Below are positions 52,359 to 59,800 of a DNA stretch of 64,000 bases, in pieces (position 1 is the stretch's first letter; every line of letters begins with the position of its first letter). The DNA lies in the NCBI GenBank assembly GCA_009783025.1, contig WRHY01000003.1:102806-166805 (forward strand). Reading direction: 5' to 3'. The DNA is from Desulfovibrionaceae bacterium. GTDB lineage: Bacteria; Desulfobacterota; Desulfovibrionia; Desulfovibrionales; Desulfovibrionaceae. Under the pieces are notes generated by a model. The model was not told the DNA's origin and ran no database searches. It saw only the letters and a program-made list of their open reading frames with translations. The position numbers were made by a program, and so were the translations under genes.

Positions 52359-53495
52359 ATCGGGTGAATTCAGCCAGCTTCCTACGGGAACGGAAGCCAC
52401 GTCGTCATACGACGGCATGTTGGCAAAGGTGATGGGTTTATCCGGGTTCAGTTCGGTGTACACCCTGGCAAGCGCGTCAATGGTCGCCAGGTGCCGGGCC
52501 ACGCGCACGCTGAGCGGCCAGCCGTTTTCATCGTAGGGCACAAAGGTGCGCCCGAGCTTGGCCGCGTCCACATAGAACTGGTCCTTGCCGTCGATGAACA
52601 GGCTTTCATCCGTAATGCCGCGTAAGCGCCCCATCTGTGGTCCGGGCGTTTCAGCCAGCACTGTCCAGGCGTCGGTGTGGTCGCCCAGTTCGCGGTAGGT
52701 CAGCCCGCGAAATTTTTCCGGCGACATTTCCACGCGGATGTCCACGCCGTCCATACGCATTTCCAGAGCGGCCAGAGTGGCCAGGTCGCTGTTTTTCTGG
52801 TGCACGCCCATGGCGTTGATAAAGGGGTATTCGGGCCAGGCTTCATGCAGGTCGATGCTTAGGTCGACCTTTTCCTCGCGGACGATTGTGGTGATGGCAA
52901 AGGCCACGCGCTCGGTGAAGGTGCCGTCCTCAACGCCGGGAAAAGCGCGGTTGAGGTTGCGCGCTTCCTCGCCGGAGAGTTTCTGCCCGGTCTGATAGTG
53001 GCTGAACACCTCGGGGTCGGGCCAGTAGTCCACCGAATTGGCGCCGCGCGAGCCGCCGCGGAACTTGCGCATTGCGCCGTCCGGCAGTTGGTGGTGCAGA
53101 TACATGGGGTGGGCTTCCTGCGGGAAGTTATGGGTCAGGGCGCTGTTGTTGGCCTGCGGGATGACAATCAGGCGGCCGCTTTCCAACTGGATTTTTTCCA
53201 CCAGCACCAAAGATGTCATCATGCCGGAAGCTTCGTCGGGATGGGTGCCGCCCATGACCAGAACCGTGGCTCCGGGCTTGCCGGAATCAATGAAAAAGAC
53301 GCGCGTGTCGCCCCTGGTTCCCTTGAGCGGCGGAAAGTAGTCGCTGAGCCACTTGACTTGGGTCACATACTTGCTCGGGATGATGAGGTCGTCTTCCCAA
53401 AGCTTGGTAAAGGTGAAATAGCCCCACACGATGGTCAGCGTGATTGCGCCAAGGGTGCAAAAGGCCATGATTCTGTTCAGTCTGGATTGTGGCAT
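52356..53495 (-). CDS. AstE/AspA-type zinc carboxypeptidase-like hydrolase, membrane-anchored
   Basis: A 379-residue protein with an N-terminal signal anchor (about residues 9-27) and a succinylglutamate desuccinylase/aspartoacylase (M14-like) domain. Zinc ligands are in GGTHPDEASG (His and Glu, about 83-92) and SIDLHEAWP (about 213); substrate residues are in NLNRAFPG (about 181); the catalytic Glu is probably in LAETPGPQMG (about 284). The family cleaves amide bonds next to carboxylates, and zinc gamma-PGA hydrolases share this fold. With ggt beside it, trimming of poly-gamma-glutamate in the periplasm is a reasonable inference. AGGAG supports the ATG. Confidence 0.82.
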   Translation of the reverse strand: MPQSRLNRIMAFCTLGAITLTIVWGYFTFTKLWEDDLIIPSKYVTQVKWLSDYFPPLKGTRGDTRVFFIDSGKPGATVLVMGGTHPDEASGMMTSLVLVEKIQLESGRLIVIPQANNSALTHNFPQEAHPMYLHHQLPDGAMRKFRGGSRGANSVDYWPDPEVFSHYQTGQKLSGEEARNLNRAFPGVEDGTFTERVAFAITTIVREEKVDLSIDLHEAWPEYPFINAMGVHQKNSDLATLAALEMRMDGVDIRVEMSPEKFRGLTYRELGDHTDAWTVLAETPGPQMGRLRGITDESLFIDGKDQFYVDAAKLGRTFVPYDENGWPLSVRVARHLATIDALARVYTELNPDKPITFANMPSYDDVASVPVGSWLNSPD

Positions 53496-53619
53496 GGCGT
53501 TCTCCTATTGCAGTTTACGCTTGAGATTGTCGCTATACGGCGGGCAAAGCACAGGGCCTGTGTCCGCGACCCGCCTACGCCAATCTCGCGGGCCTTGTTC
53601 CGCTTCGCTTCACAAGGCC

Positions 53620-53662
53620 AGAGCATTTTATCAACTATGAAATTTCAATGTTAAAATGCTCT
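53620..53662. repeat. inverted repeat at the stop of the 53-aa gene
   Basis: Perfect 11-bp arms AGAGCATTTTA/TAAAATGCTCT around 21 AT-rich bases. On the minus strand the arm starts inside the TAG stop. The rest of the gap (53496-53619) has no other clear feature. Confidence 0.75.
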
Positions 53663-53822
53663 ATTTAATGAACAGAAGCCGGAACACGAACGGGTAGATG
53701 ATGAAGAACGCGATGACCTGTTCCCAGACGTTGCCGCTTTTGAAAAGGTTGTAGATCAGCACCGCCACGATAAAGAGCAAAAGCAGCGTGTAGGCGCCCA
53801 TGATGAAGTAGTAGGAAGGCAT
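53661..53822 (-). CDS. 53-residue membrane protein
   Basis: Two hydrophobic segments (about residues 4-24 and 34-50) joined by NLFKSGNVWEQ. GGAG 8 nt before the ATG at 53822 supports translation. It lies 16 bases after the TRAP-like permease gene on the same strand and could be its small membrane partner, like the small subunit of a TRAP system, though it is far shorter than DctQ. No family is recognised. Confidence 0.7.
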   Translation of the reverse strand: MPSYYFIMGAYTLLLLFIVAVLIYNLFKSGNVWEQVIAFFIIYPFVFRLLFIK

Positions 53823-53838
53823 AGGTATGCTCCGGGTA

Positions 53839-55176
53839 CTAGTAGGGGACGAACAGGTCCGCAAAGGGTTTGGCAAAGTAAAGCACAAGCAGGGCCCAAC
53901 CCGTGGTGACCGCCCAGGGGATCAGGCAGCGTGTGAAAATCGGCCTGTACGACGGCAGCCCGACCACATCCTGCGAGGAAAAGCCGCCCAGAGCCGAGGG
54001 CGGCACGATCTGGCTCATGATGCAGAAGACGGACAGGCAGCTAATCACCACAATGATGTTGCTGGTCAGGATGGCCAGGGCAAAGGGAATGCCGAGCACG
54101 GCGGCCACGCCCAGGTGGGTGATCAGTCCGCCCAGGACGGGAATGCCCACGCCCATGGCCACGTACATCAGAATCGGGGCTGACGCGGCCAGGGCAAAGG
54201 TGGAAATCACCAGATAGCCCTTGACGCCGGTAAGGGTCATGATCTGCACCACCGAACCGACCACGAAAAACACCGCCACCACGCCGAAAAGCCTGCCGCT
54301 CATGCAGCGTGAGGCAGCCATGAACAGGTTGACCTTCCGGCCGTTGAACAGGCCGACAATGGCCCCGCACATGAACACCAACGGCGAAATCAGGTCGGGC
54401 ATCTTGCGCGGGAACATGCCGATGAGCACAAACAGCACCACGATGGTGATGATCGGCAGATAGGACTGGAGGGCGAACCGGCGTTCCGGCTGCGGCAGAA
54501 CGGCGCGGATTTCGTCCATGCTGAGCACCTTGAAGTGCCGGTACCCCAGAAAAAAGAGCGTAAAAACGGCCGGAGGAACCGAAAGTACCAGCAGCATCGG
54601 ACCAAAGCCGTCAAAGGGCATGTTAATGCCGCTGGCCATGATCAGCGCGGGCAGGTTTACCGGCGGAGCGGCCGCGCCCAGGGTGGTCAGAATGGCCAGA
54701 ATGGTCGCGGTTTCCACTTTTGGAATGCCCACGGCCATAAGAATGACCGAAACGATCACCCCGGTGCTGAGCACTCCGGCCGCGCCCACGCCGGTGACCA
54801 TGGTGGGAAAAAAGAGCATGGCGCCGAGCAGCAGGAAAAGGATGATCGGTTTTTCCCGGAACGCTGAGAGAATATCCCAGGCAATGGCTTCCATGGCCCC
54901 GGATTCCTTCATCACCTGCAGCATGATCAGGGCGGTGAAGATCACCAGGTTGATGTAGATATAGTACATCGGGCCTTCAATAAGGTGCCGCCAGGGCAGG
55001 CCGAAGCCTCCGGCCAGCGCGCCCGCGGCCGAGGAGACGAACAGGGTCAGGGCCAGCGGGATTTTTTGCCTGGTCTTGTGGCCGATGAACCAGAAGAGAA
55101 GGCAGCAGAGACACATTACAGCCAGCACGAGCTTGGCGGTAAAGTACATTTCACTGTCATGCGCGAAGGTGCTCAC
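53839..55176 (-). CDS. TRAP-like large permease
   Basis: A 445-residue protein with about 11-12 hydrophobic helices and DctM/ion-transporter-superfamily features (TMVTGVGAAGVLSTG, TTLGAAAPPVNLPALIMASG, SQIVPPSALGGFSSQD). It is a secondary transporter driven by an ion gradient; the substrate is unknown. The start is a GTG at 55176 with AGGAG 9 nt upstream. It is preceded by a DUF6305-type exported protein that may deliver substrate, and followed by the metallohydrolase and ggt. This suggests uptake of small gamma-glutamyl products or of glutamate, by context only. Confidence 0.8.
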   Translation of the reverse strand: MSTFAHDSEMYFTAKLVLAVMCLCCLLFWFIGHKTRQKIPLALTLFVSSAAGALAGGFGLPWRHLIEGPMYYIYINLVIFTALIMLQVMKESGAMEAIAWDILSAFREKPIILFLLLGAMLFFPTMVTGVGAAGVLSTGVIVSVILMAVGIPKVETATILAILTTLGAAAPPVNLPALIMASGINMPFDGFGPMLLVLSVPPAVFTLFFLGYRHFKVLSMDEIRAVLPQPERRFALQSYLPIITIVVLFVLIGMFPRKMPDLISPLVFMCGAIVGLFNGRKVNLFMAASRCMSGRLFGVVAVFFVVGSVVQIMTLTGVKGYLVISTFALAASAPILMYVAMGVGIPVLGGLITHLGVAAVLGIPFALAILTSNIIVVISCLSVFCIMSQIVPPSALGGFSSQDVVGLPSYRPIFTRCLIPWAVTTGWALLVLYFAKPFADLFVPY

Positions 55177-55293
55177 AACATTTCGCTCCTATGGCATTTG
55201 TGTTTCAAAGGGCTGAACCGGCTTGGCAGCCGGTCCGGGCATGGGGGCATGCCCGGACCGCTGTTGGTGCGGTTTGTTGCGGTTACGCTTCCG

Positions 55294-55869
55294 CTATTTG
55301 AGCATCTGCTTGAGAGCGTCGTTGATCTGGCTGAGTTTTTCCATCTCCAGGAAAGGGATGTTGTTTTTCTTGGCAATGTCGGTGAACAGGCCGTCCTGGT
55401 TGCCGTCCTTGTAGACGATAAGCAGGTCACACATACCGGCATAGTTTTCGATGATCTTATTGGACATCTGGTCACGGCGGCCGACTCCGCCGATATGCAT
55501 GCCCACCAGCTTGATGTTGTTTGCCTTGGCTATTTTTTTGATTTCCTCGGCCCGGGCCAGCTCGGTATCCAGGTTTACGCCCGCCGCGCCAAAGCCTTTG
55601 AGGCTGACCCCGTAGCTGATGATCACGGTTTTGAAGTCCTTGATGCGTTCGGGCGCGGCCAGGGTTTCATAATCAAGGGTCACGCCGTTGCGCTTGGCAA
55701 TGACGGCAATGGTATTGCCGTCAGGCGCCTGGCCCAGCGAGGTGACCAGGATGGGAGTTTCAAGGGTGGGCAGCTCGGACACTTCAATGGCCAGGGCGCT
55801 TCCGGCCACAAGCAGCAGTGCTGCCAGCAGCGAACAGAACACAAAGCGGGATAGAGGATTTTTTTTCAT
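55294..55869 (-). CDS. exported DUF6305-like protein
   Basis: A 191-residue protein with a signal peptide (MKKNPLSRFVFCSLLAALLL, cleaved near SALA) and a Rossmann-like alpha/beta fold (ILVTSLGQAPDGNTIAVIAK, KTVIISYGVSLKGFGAAG, IKLVGMHIGG, DLLIVYKDGNQDGLF). It resembles DUF6305 proteins, found beside TRAP-like permeases; a periplasmic ligand-binding role is likely but unproven. GGAGA precedes the ATG. It is the first gene of the long minus-strand cluster that ends with pgsW, downstream of three TTCGAA boxes. Confidence 0.75.
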   Translation of the reverse strand: MKKNPLSRFVFCSLLAALLLVAGSALAIEVSELPTLETPILVTSLGQAPDGNTIAVIAKRNGVTLDYETLAAPERIKDFKTVIISYGVSLKGFGAAGVNLDTELARAEEIKKIAKANNIKLVGMHIGGVGRRDQMSNKIIENYAGMCDLLIVYKDGNQDGLFTDIAKKNNIPFLEMEKLSQINDALKQMLK

Positions 55870-55930
55870 GGCTTCTCCTTTTGTTGCGAAACAGGTGGTG
55901 ATTTACACAGGGCCAAGACATTATTTAGAA

Positions 55931-56008
55931 TGTGATTCGAAAATTACGATCGAAGATCAGCATATTTCGAATCAAATGTCAATATTTTCGAATTTAATTC
56001 TGATTATA
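55931..56008 (-). promoter_or_regulatory. putative promoter and operator of the poly-gamma-glutamate cluster
   Basis: Three TTCGAA boxes at 55936, 55966 and 55987 (spacing 30 and 21 bp). The first two are extended to the inverted pair TGATTCGAAAAT/ATTTCGAATCA. On the minus strand TTGACA (55977-55982) lies between boxes two and three and TATAAT lies at 56003-56008; the exact promoter cannot be decided. Palindromic boxes of this kind fit a dimeric regulator such as IclR. Confidence 0.5.
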
Positions 56009-56030
56009 CCGGAAAAAATATACTCCAAAC

Positions 56031-56070
56031 AAAAACCCCGGCCGCCATATATATGGCGGCCGGGGTTTTT
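56031..56070. terminator. bidirectional terminator, 20-bp self-complementary arms
   Basis: A perfect 40-bp palindrome (AAAAACCCCGGCCGCCATAT and its complement) with T-runs on both sides. It ends the FMN reductase transcript and isolates the DUF6305 operon promoter. Confidence 0.88.
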
Positions 56071-56103
56071 GCCTGCTCCGGGGAGCGGGGTCAGTTCACG
56101 CAG

Positions 56104-56655
56104 TTACATTTTGGTAAACTGCTCTACCCAGTCCTTGAAGGACACCAGAAAGGCGCGCAGATATGCCTTTGTGCGCTCGTCCTGCACGGTTCCGTCATCC
56201 GCTACCAGGTCGGGAAGATCCCGAAAATAGAGTTCGGGCTGTGCGGTGAGCTTCATGCCGAGAAAACTGAGCACGCTACGCAGGTGGCCCTGGGCCACGG
56301 CAGTGGCCACGGCTCCGGCGCTGCTGCCGGCCATGGCCGCCGGTTTTCCGGCCCAGACGTTTTGCCCGTAGGGGCGGGAACCCCAGTCCAGCACGTTTTT
56401 GAGCACGCCGGGAATGGAACGGTTATATTCGGGAGTGACAAAGAGCACGGCGTCGGCTTTGGCGATCTGCTCTTTCATGTCCCGCACCACAGCCGGAATA
56501 GTGTCGTCCAGGTCCTGGTTGTAGAGGGGGATGGCGCTGATATCCACATGGCTGAAGGTGAACAGGTCGCTGCCTGTTTTTTCCAGGGCTCTGGCCAGCT
56601 TTTTGTTGATGGAAGCCTTACGCAGGCTCCCCACGACAACGGCGACGGTATACAT
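56104..56655 (-). CDS. NADPH-dependent FMN reductase
   Basis: A 183-residue flavodoxin-fold reductase: VVVGSLRKASINKKLA (residues about 6-21, FMN phosphate loop), LFVTPEYNRSIPGVLKNVLDW (about 71-91) and AMAGSSAGAVATA (about 107-119). It is of the chromate/quinone-reductase type. AAAGGAG 7 nt before the ATG at 56655 sets the start. It sits 13 bases after a TPR gene on the same strand. Confidence 0.9.
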   Translation of the reverse strand: MYTVAVVVGSLRKASINKKLARALEKTGSDLFTFSHVDISAIPLYNQDLDDTIPAVVRDMKEQIAKADAVLFVTPEYNRSIPGVLKNVLDWGSRPYGQNVWAGKPAAMAGSSAGAVATAVAQGHLRSVLSFLGMKLTAQPELYFRDLPDLVADDGTVQDERTKAYLRAFLVSFKDWVEQFTKM

Positions 56656-56668
56656 GCGTTTTCTCCTT

Positions 56669-57484
56669 TCAGGCGTACTTGTCAACGATTTCCTTGGCTT
56701 CGGTCAGGGTGTTGTCCTTTTTCCAGGCATCGTTCGCGGCTTCAAAAGCTTTATCTTTTTTATTCCACTCAATGTAAAGTTTGGCCAGATTAAGCAGGGT
56801 GCGCGGGTGTTTCCCGAAGCGCTGAATGGCCTTCAGGTACACGGCTTCGGCTTTTTCCAGTTCACGCATGGTCCGGTAACACTGCGCGGCAAGACCATAG
56901 GCTTTGGCTTCCTTGGGGAAACTCTCCAGGGCTTGTTCCAGGAGCTCGACCGCTTCAAAATAAATTTTGTATTCAAGCAGCCATTCGGCAATCTGTACCA
57001 GGAGGCCCGGCTCCTCGCCAAACTCTTCGGCCAGAACACGCAGGGAAGCTTTCCCGCGCGGCGTGTCACCAGCCTTGAGTGCTTCCAGGCCTTTTTGCTG
57101 CAAAGACGTTTTGCGCTGCGCCCGCTCCTCCTGCTCATTCTTCTGCGCGTTGGCGGTGCTTTCATGCAACGCCTTGTGCAGGATCCCCAGCACTCCCCGC
57201 AGTTTCTGTTCCTGGCCCGGCGCGTAGGGAATAAAAGCTTTCTTTGATCTTGCCAACGTCTCAAAAAGGGAGCGCACGACCGGCTGCCTGTTCAGATCAG
57301 CGACGCATTCGGTGATCAGGGCTTCGACCTCATAGCGGGCTTTGGCGGGCATATGCTGCGGATCGAATTCATCAAGCCCGGCCAGCATGGATTCCAATGC
57401 GCGCACCGTGTCGTCACGCTTTAACAGGGCTCTTGCCCTGGCCATTTTTTTCCCCGCCGGAGGGGTGATAAATAAATCCACCAT
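56669..57484 (-). CDS. TPR-repeat protein
   Basis: A 271-residue soluble protein. The N-terminal 40 residues (ITPPAGKKMARARALLKRDD) and a Gln/Glu-rich mid-part (about 130-150) precede TPR-like helical pairs from about 150 to 260 (LLQVIAEWLLEYKIYFEAVELLEQAL-type pattern; AKAYGLAAQCYRTMRELEKA). It probably acts as a protein-interaction scaffold; the partner is unknown. The start at 57484 lies 2 bases after the nadD stop, so coupling is likely. Confidence 0.82.
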   Translation of the reverse strand: MVDLFITPPAGKKMARARALLKRDDTVRALESMLAGLDEFDPQHMPAKARYEVEALITECVADLNRQPVVRSLFETLARSKKAFIPYAPGQEQKLRGVLGILHKALHESTANAQKNEQEERAQRKTSLQQKGLEALKAGDTPRGKASLRVLAEEFGEEPGLLVQIAEWLLEYKIYFEAVELLEQALESFPKEAKAYGLAAQCYRTMRELEKAEAVYLKAIQRFGKHPRTLLNLAKLYIEWNKKDKAFEAANDAWKKDNTLTEAKEIVDKYA

Positions 57485-57485
57485 G

Positions 57486-58247
57486 CTATGTGTCACCTTT
57501 CTCGTGGTTGGTGCCGTTCCATTTTTCATACGGCAATTTACGGGCAGCGGCAAGGTCGCTCCATACTTGAGTAACCGTATCCGCGTTGTCCTGTAAAAGT
57601 TTCCAGACCCCTCGTGGTACAAGGAAGTCGAGAGAACGCCCGGCAAGGTAGCGCTCACGCACCAGGGTGGAGCTTATTTCCAGTAGAGGCTGAGGCAGAT
57701 ACAAAAGCCTGCCCCCGTGCGGCAGAACAAAAGCCCTGCTCACGCCGGGGCAGGGTGGAGGGACTGCCTCAGCTTCGGGCCAGAGTTTTTTACTGTTCAA
57801 GGAAAAGGCTTCGTCCGCGGCGGCGATGCGGGGCAGCACCGCCAGATCCGCGTGTTCGGGCAACTCCTGCCAGCGCAGCCAGGTTTCCAGACGGGCATAA
57901 TCCTCGCTGCCCATGACAAACACCGGACGCAACGCGGGATAGCGCCGGGAAAGCAGCGCCAGGGTATCCACTGTATAGGAGGGGCCGTCACGCTCGTTTT
58001 CCACGGCGCTGACTTCAAAAAGCTGTTCAACGGCCGTACCTGCCGTCCCGGCGCGCAACAAATCGCATCTGAGGGAAAAGGGCAACAGATCAGTGCCGCT
58101 TTTATGCGGAGGCTGGGCGCAGGGGATGAACAGGGCTTTGCGCGGGCGCAGGATTTCCGCCGCTTCAAACGCCAGGCGCATGTGCGCGTTATGGGGGGGA
58201 TTAAAGCTTCCGCCAAAGAGGAGCAGCAAATGATCGCCAGCGTTCAT
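57486..58247 (-). CDS. nadD: nicotinate-nucleotide adenylyltransferase
   Basis: A 253-residue enzyme of NAD synthesis (nicotinate mononucleotide + ATP). It has the nucleotidyltransferase motif FGGSFNPPHNAHMRLA (about residues 11-26), substrate-loop residues PCAQPPHK, VMGSEDYARLETW and the C-terminal EISSTLVRERY. It lies in a run with the TPR and FMN reductase genes on the minus strand. Confidence 0.95.
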   Translation of the reverse strand: MNAGDHLLLLFGGSFNPPHNAHMRLAFEAAEILRPRKALFIPCAQPPHKSGTDLLPFSLRCDLLRAGTAGTAVEQLFEVSAVENERDGPSYTVDTLALLSRRYPALRPVFVMGSEDYARLETWLRWQELPEHADLAVLPRIAAADEAFSLNSKKLWPEAEAVPPPCPGVSRAFVLPHGGRLLYLPQPLLEISSTLVRERYLAGRSLDFLVPRGVWKLLQDNADTVTQVWSDLAAARKLPYEKWNGTNHEKGDT

Positions 58248-58265
58248 GCCCCTGATTTTACACCA

Positions 58266-59285
58266 TCACGGCCGGTCAAACAAGCGGCAGCGCACCAGGC
58301 GCCCACCTTGCTCCTCGACCCGGATGAGGGGCGGCACATCGTCGCAACAGGCGGCAAAGACCTGCGGACAGCGCGGGGCAAAAGCGCAGCCCATGTCAAT
58401 TGGAGCCGCATTGCCGTGGATCTCTTCCGTCGGCCCGGTTCCTGTCTGTCGCGCCGGGGTAACGGCGGTTCCCGGAACCGAAGCCAGAAGCAGACGGGTA
58501 TAGGGGTGGCAGGGCGCGTCAAAGAGAGCCTCCGCACTTCCTTCCTCCACCAGAAAGCCCTTGTACATGACCGCGACCCGGTCGCTCATGTGCCTGATCA
58601 CGGCCAGATCGTGAGAAATAAAGCAGTAGGTGAGGCCGAGTTCGTCCTGCATGGCGCGCAGCAGGTTCAGCACCTGAGACTGCACGGAAGCGTCAAGGGA
58701 AGAGGTGGGTTCATCACAGACCACAAAGGCCGGGCGCGTGACCAGGGCTCTGGCTATGGCGATGCGCTGCCGTTGCCCGCCGGAAAACTCGTGCGGATAG
58801 CGGGCGGCCGCATCGCTGTCCAGCCCCACCCGCTCCAGCATCTCCAGAACCCGTGTCCGGATCAGGGCCTCAGAGGGAGCGCCGCCGGAAGAACCCAGCC
58901 AGGCGCGGGAACAGCGCAACGGCTCGGCCACGCTTTCTCCGATACGCATCCTCGGATTCAGGGAAGAATACGGGTCCTGGAACACCATCTGTATGACCCC
59001 GGCCAGCGACTTGCGAAAGGAACCGTAGTCGGCATGGGCCGCGCGATCATACAGGGGCTCGCCTTTGATCAGCACGTCCCCGCCGCTCGGGTCCAGCAGG
59101 CCGACAGCCATGCGGCCAAGGGTGGACTTGCCGCAGCCCGACTCCCCCACGATGCCCAGGGTCTCTTTCTGAGCAATCTCAAGCGAAACTTCGCGCACCG
59201 CATGCACGGTCCCGCGAGCGCCGAAAAATCCCCGGCGCTGCGAAAAGTCTTTGCTCAAGTGGCGTATCTGGATAAGCGGCGTCAT
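58266..59285 (-). CDS. peptide/nickel ABC transporter ATPase (OppF/DppF-like)
   Basis: A 339-residue ATPase with Walker [10 protein letters not shown] (about residue 48), Q-loop [12 protein letters not shown], signature FSGGQRQR (about 163), Walker [13 protein letters not shown] and the oligopeptide-family C-terminal domain with CAFAPRCP and later Cys residues for a possible Fe-S or metal site. Permease and OppD partners are not in the window. The start is an ATG at 59285 or a GTG at 59294. Confidence 0.88.
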   Translation of the reverse strand: MTPLIQIRHLSKDFSQRRGFFGARGTVHAVREVSLEIAQKETLGIVGESGCGKSTLGRMAVGLLDPSGGDVLIKGEPLYDRAAHADYGSFRKSLAGVIQMVFQDPYSSLNPRMRIGESVAEPLRCSRAWLGSSGGAPSEALIRTRVLEMLERVGLDSDAAARYPHEFSGGQRQRIAIARALVTRPAFVVCDEPTSSLDASVQSQVLNLLRAMQDELGLTYCFISHDLAVIRHMSDRVAVMYKGFLVEEGSAEALFDAPCHPYTRLLLASVPGTAVTPARQTGTGPTEEIHGNAAPIDMGCAFAPRCPQVFAACCDDVPPLIRVEEQGGRLVRCRLFDRP

Positions 59286-59301
59286 GAACTCCACAATACC
59301 C

Positions 59302-59799
59302 TTAATGGCCTCCGTGGTACAGCATCGGCTTAAATTTAAAATTATTGACGCGCTCCTCGTTGTGGCACACGACGCAACTCTTCACATCCGGCTTACGCAG
59401 AATGTCCTCGGGCGCGCCGGATTCGATGTGCGCGGAGCCCGGCCCGTGACAGGCTTCACAACTCACGTTGGCCATCTCCGGCGTGCTCTCAAGGCTTTTG
59501 AAGCCGCCGGGTTTGCCATAGCCCGTGGTATGACAGGCATAGCATTGCTTTTTTTCCGCCTCATTCAACTTGGGCAACAGTTTTTCCAAACTTTTCCAGG
59601 AGTGGGCTTTGTTGGAATTTTTGAGAAATCCGGCATACTGCTCGTCATGGCAGGATTCACAGGCCTTTGCCCCGACATAAGACCTTTCCTCTCTGTCGGC
59701 AGCAGCGCCGCGCAGCGGCACAAGGGCAAGGAGGAGGAGCACGGCGGCGGGAAACAGGCGCAAGAGACGCTCCCGGCGGGAGAGGGAAAGGTGATGCAT
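59302..59799 (-). CDS. tetraheme cytochrome c
   Basis: A 165-residue exported protein: signal peptide (about residues 12-34, cleaved near GAAAD) and four CxxCH heme sites (CESCH, CYACH, CEACH, CVVCH). The spacing recalls the c554 or multiheme c-type families rather than tetraheme c3. It is periplasmic. Its ATG follows the receptor stop by a single base with AGGAGG upstream, so it is translationally coupled to the DcrA-like receptor gene, a strong hint that the two work together in redox sensing. Confidence 0.9.
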   Translation of the reverse strand: MHHLSLSRRERLLRLFPAAVLLLLALVPLRGAAADREERSYVGAKACESCHDEQYAGFLKNSNKAHSWKSLEKLLPKLNEAEKKQCYACHTTGYGKPGGFKSLESTPEMANVSCEACHGPGSAHIESGAPEDILRKPDVKSCVVCHNEERVNNFKFKPMLYHGGH

Positions 59800-59800
59800 C

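Noticed and set aside
53496..53619. Gap between the zinc hydrolase and the 53-aa gene searched for a further gene
   Set aside because: Only short frames without ribosome sites; nothing beyond the adjacent palindrome.
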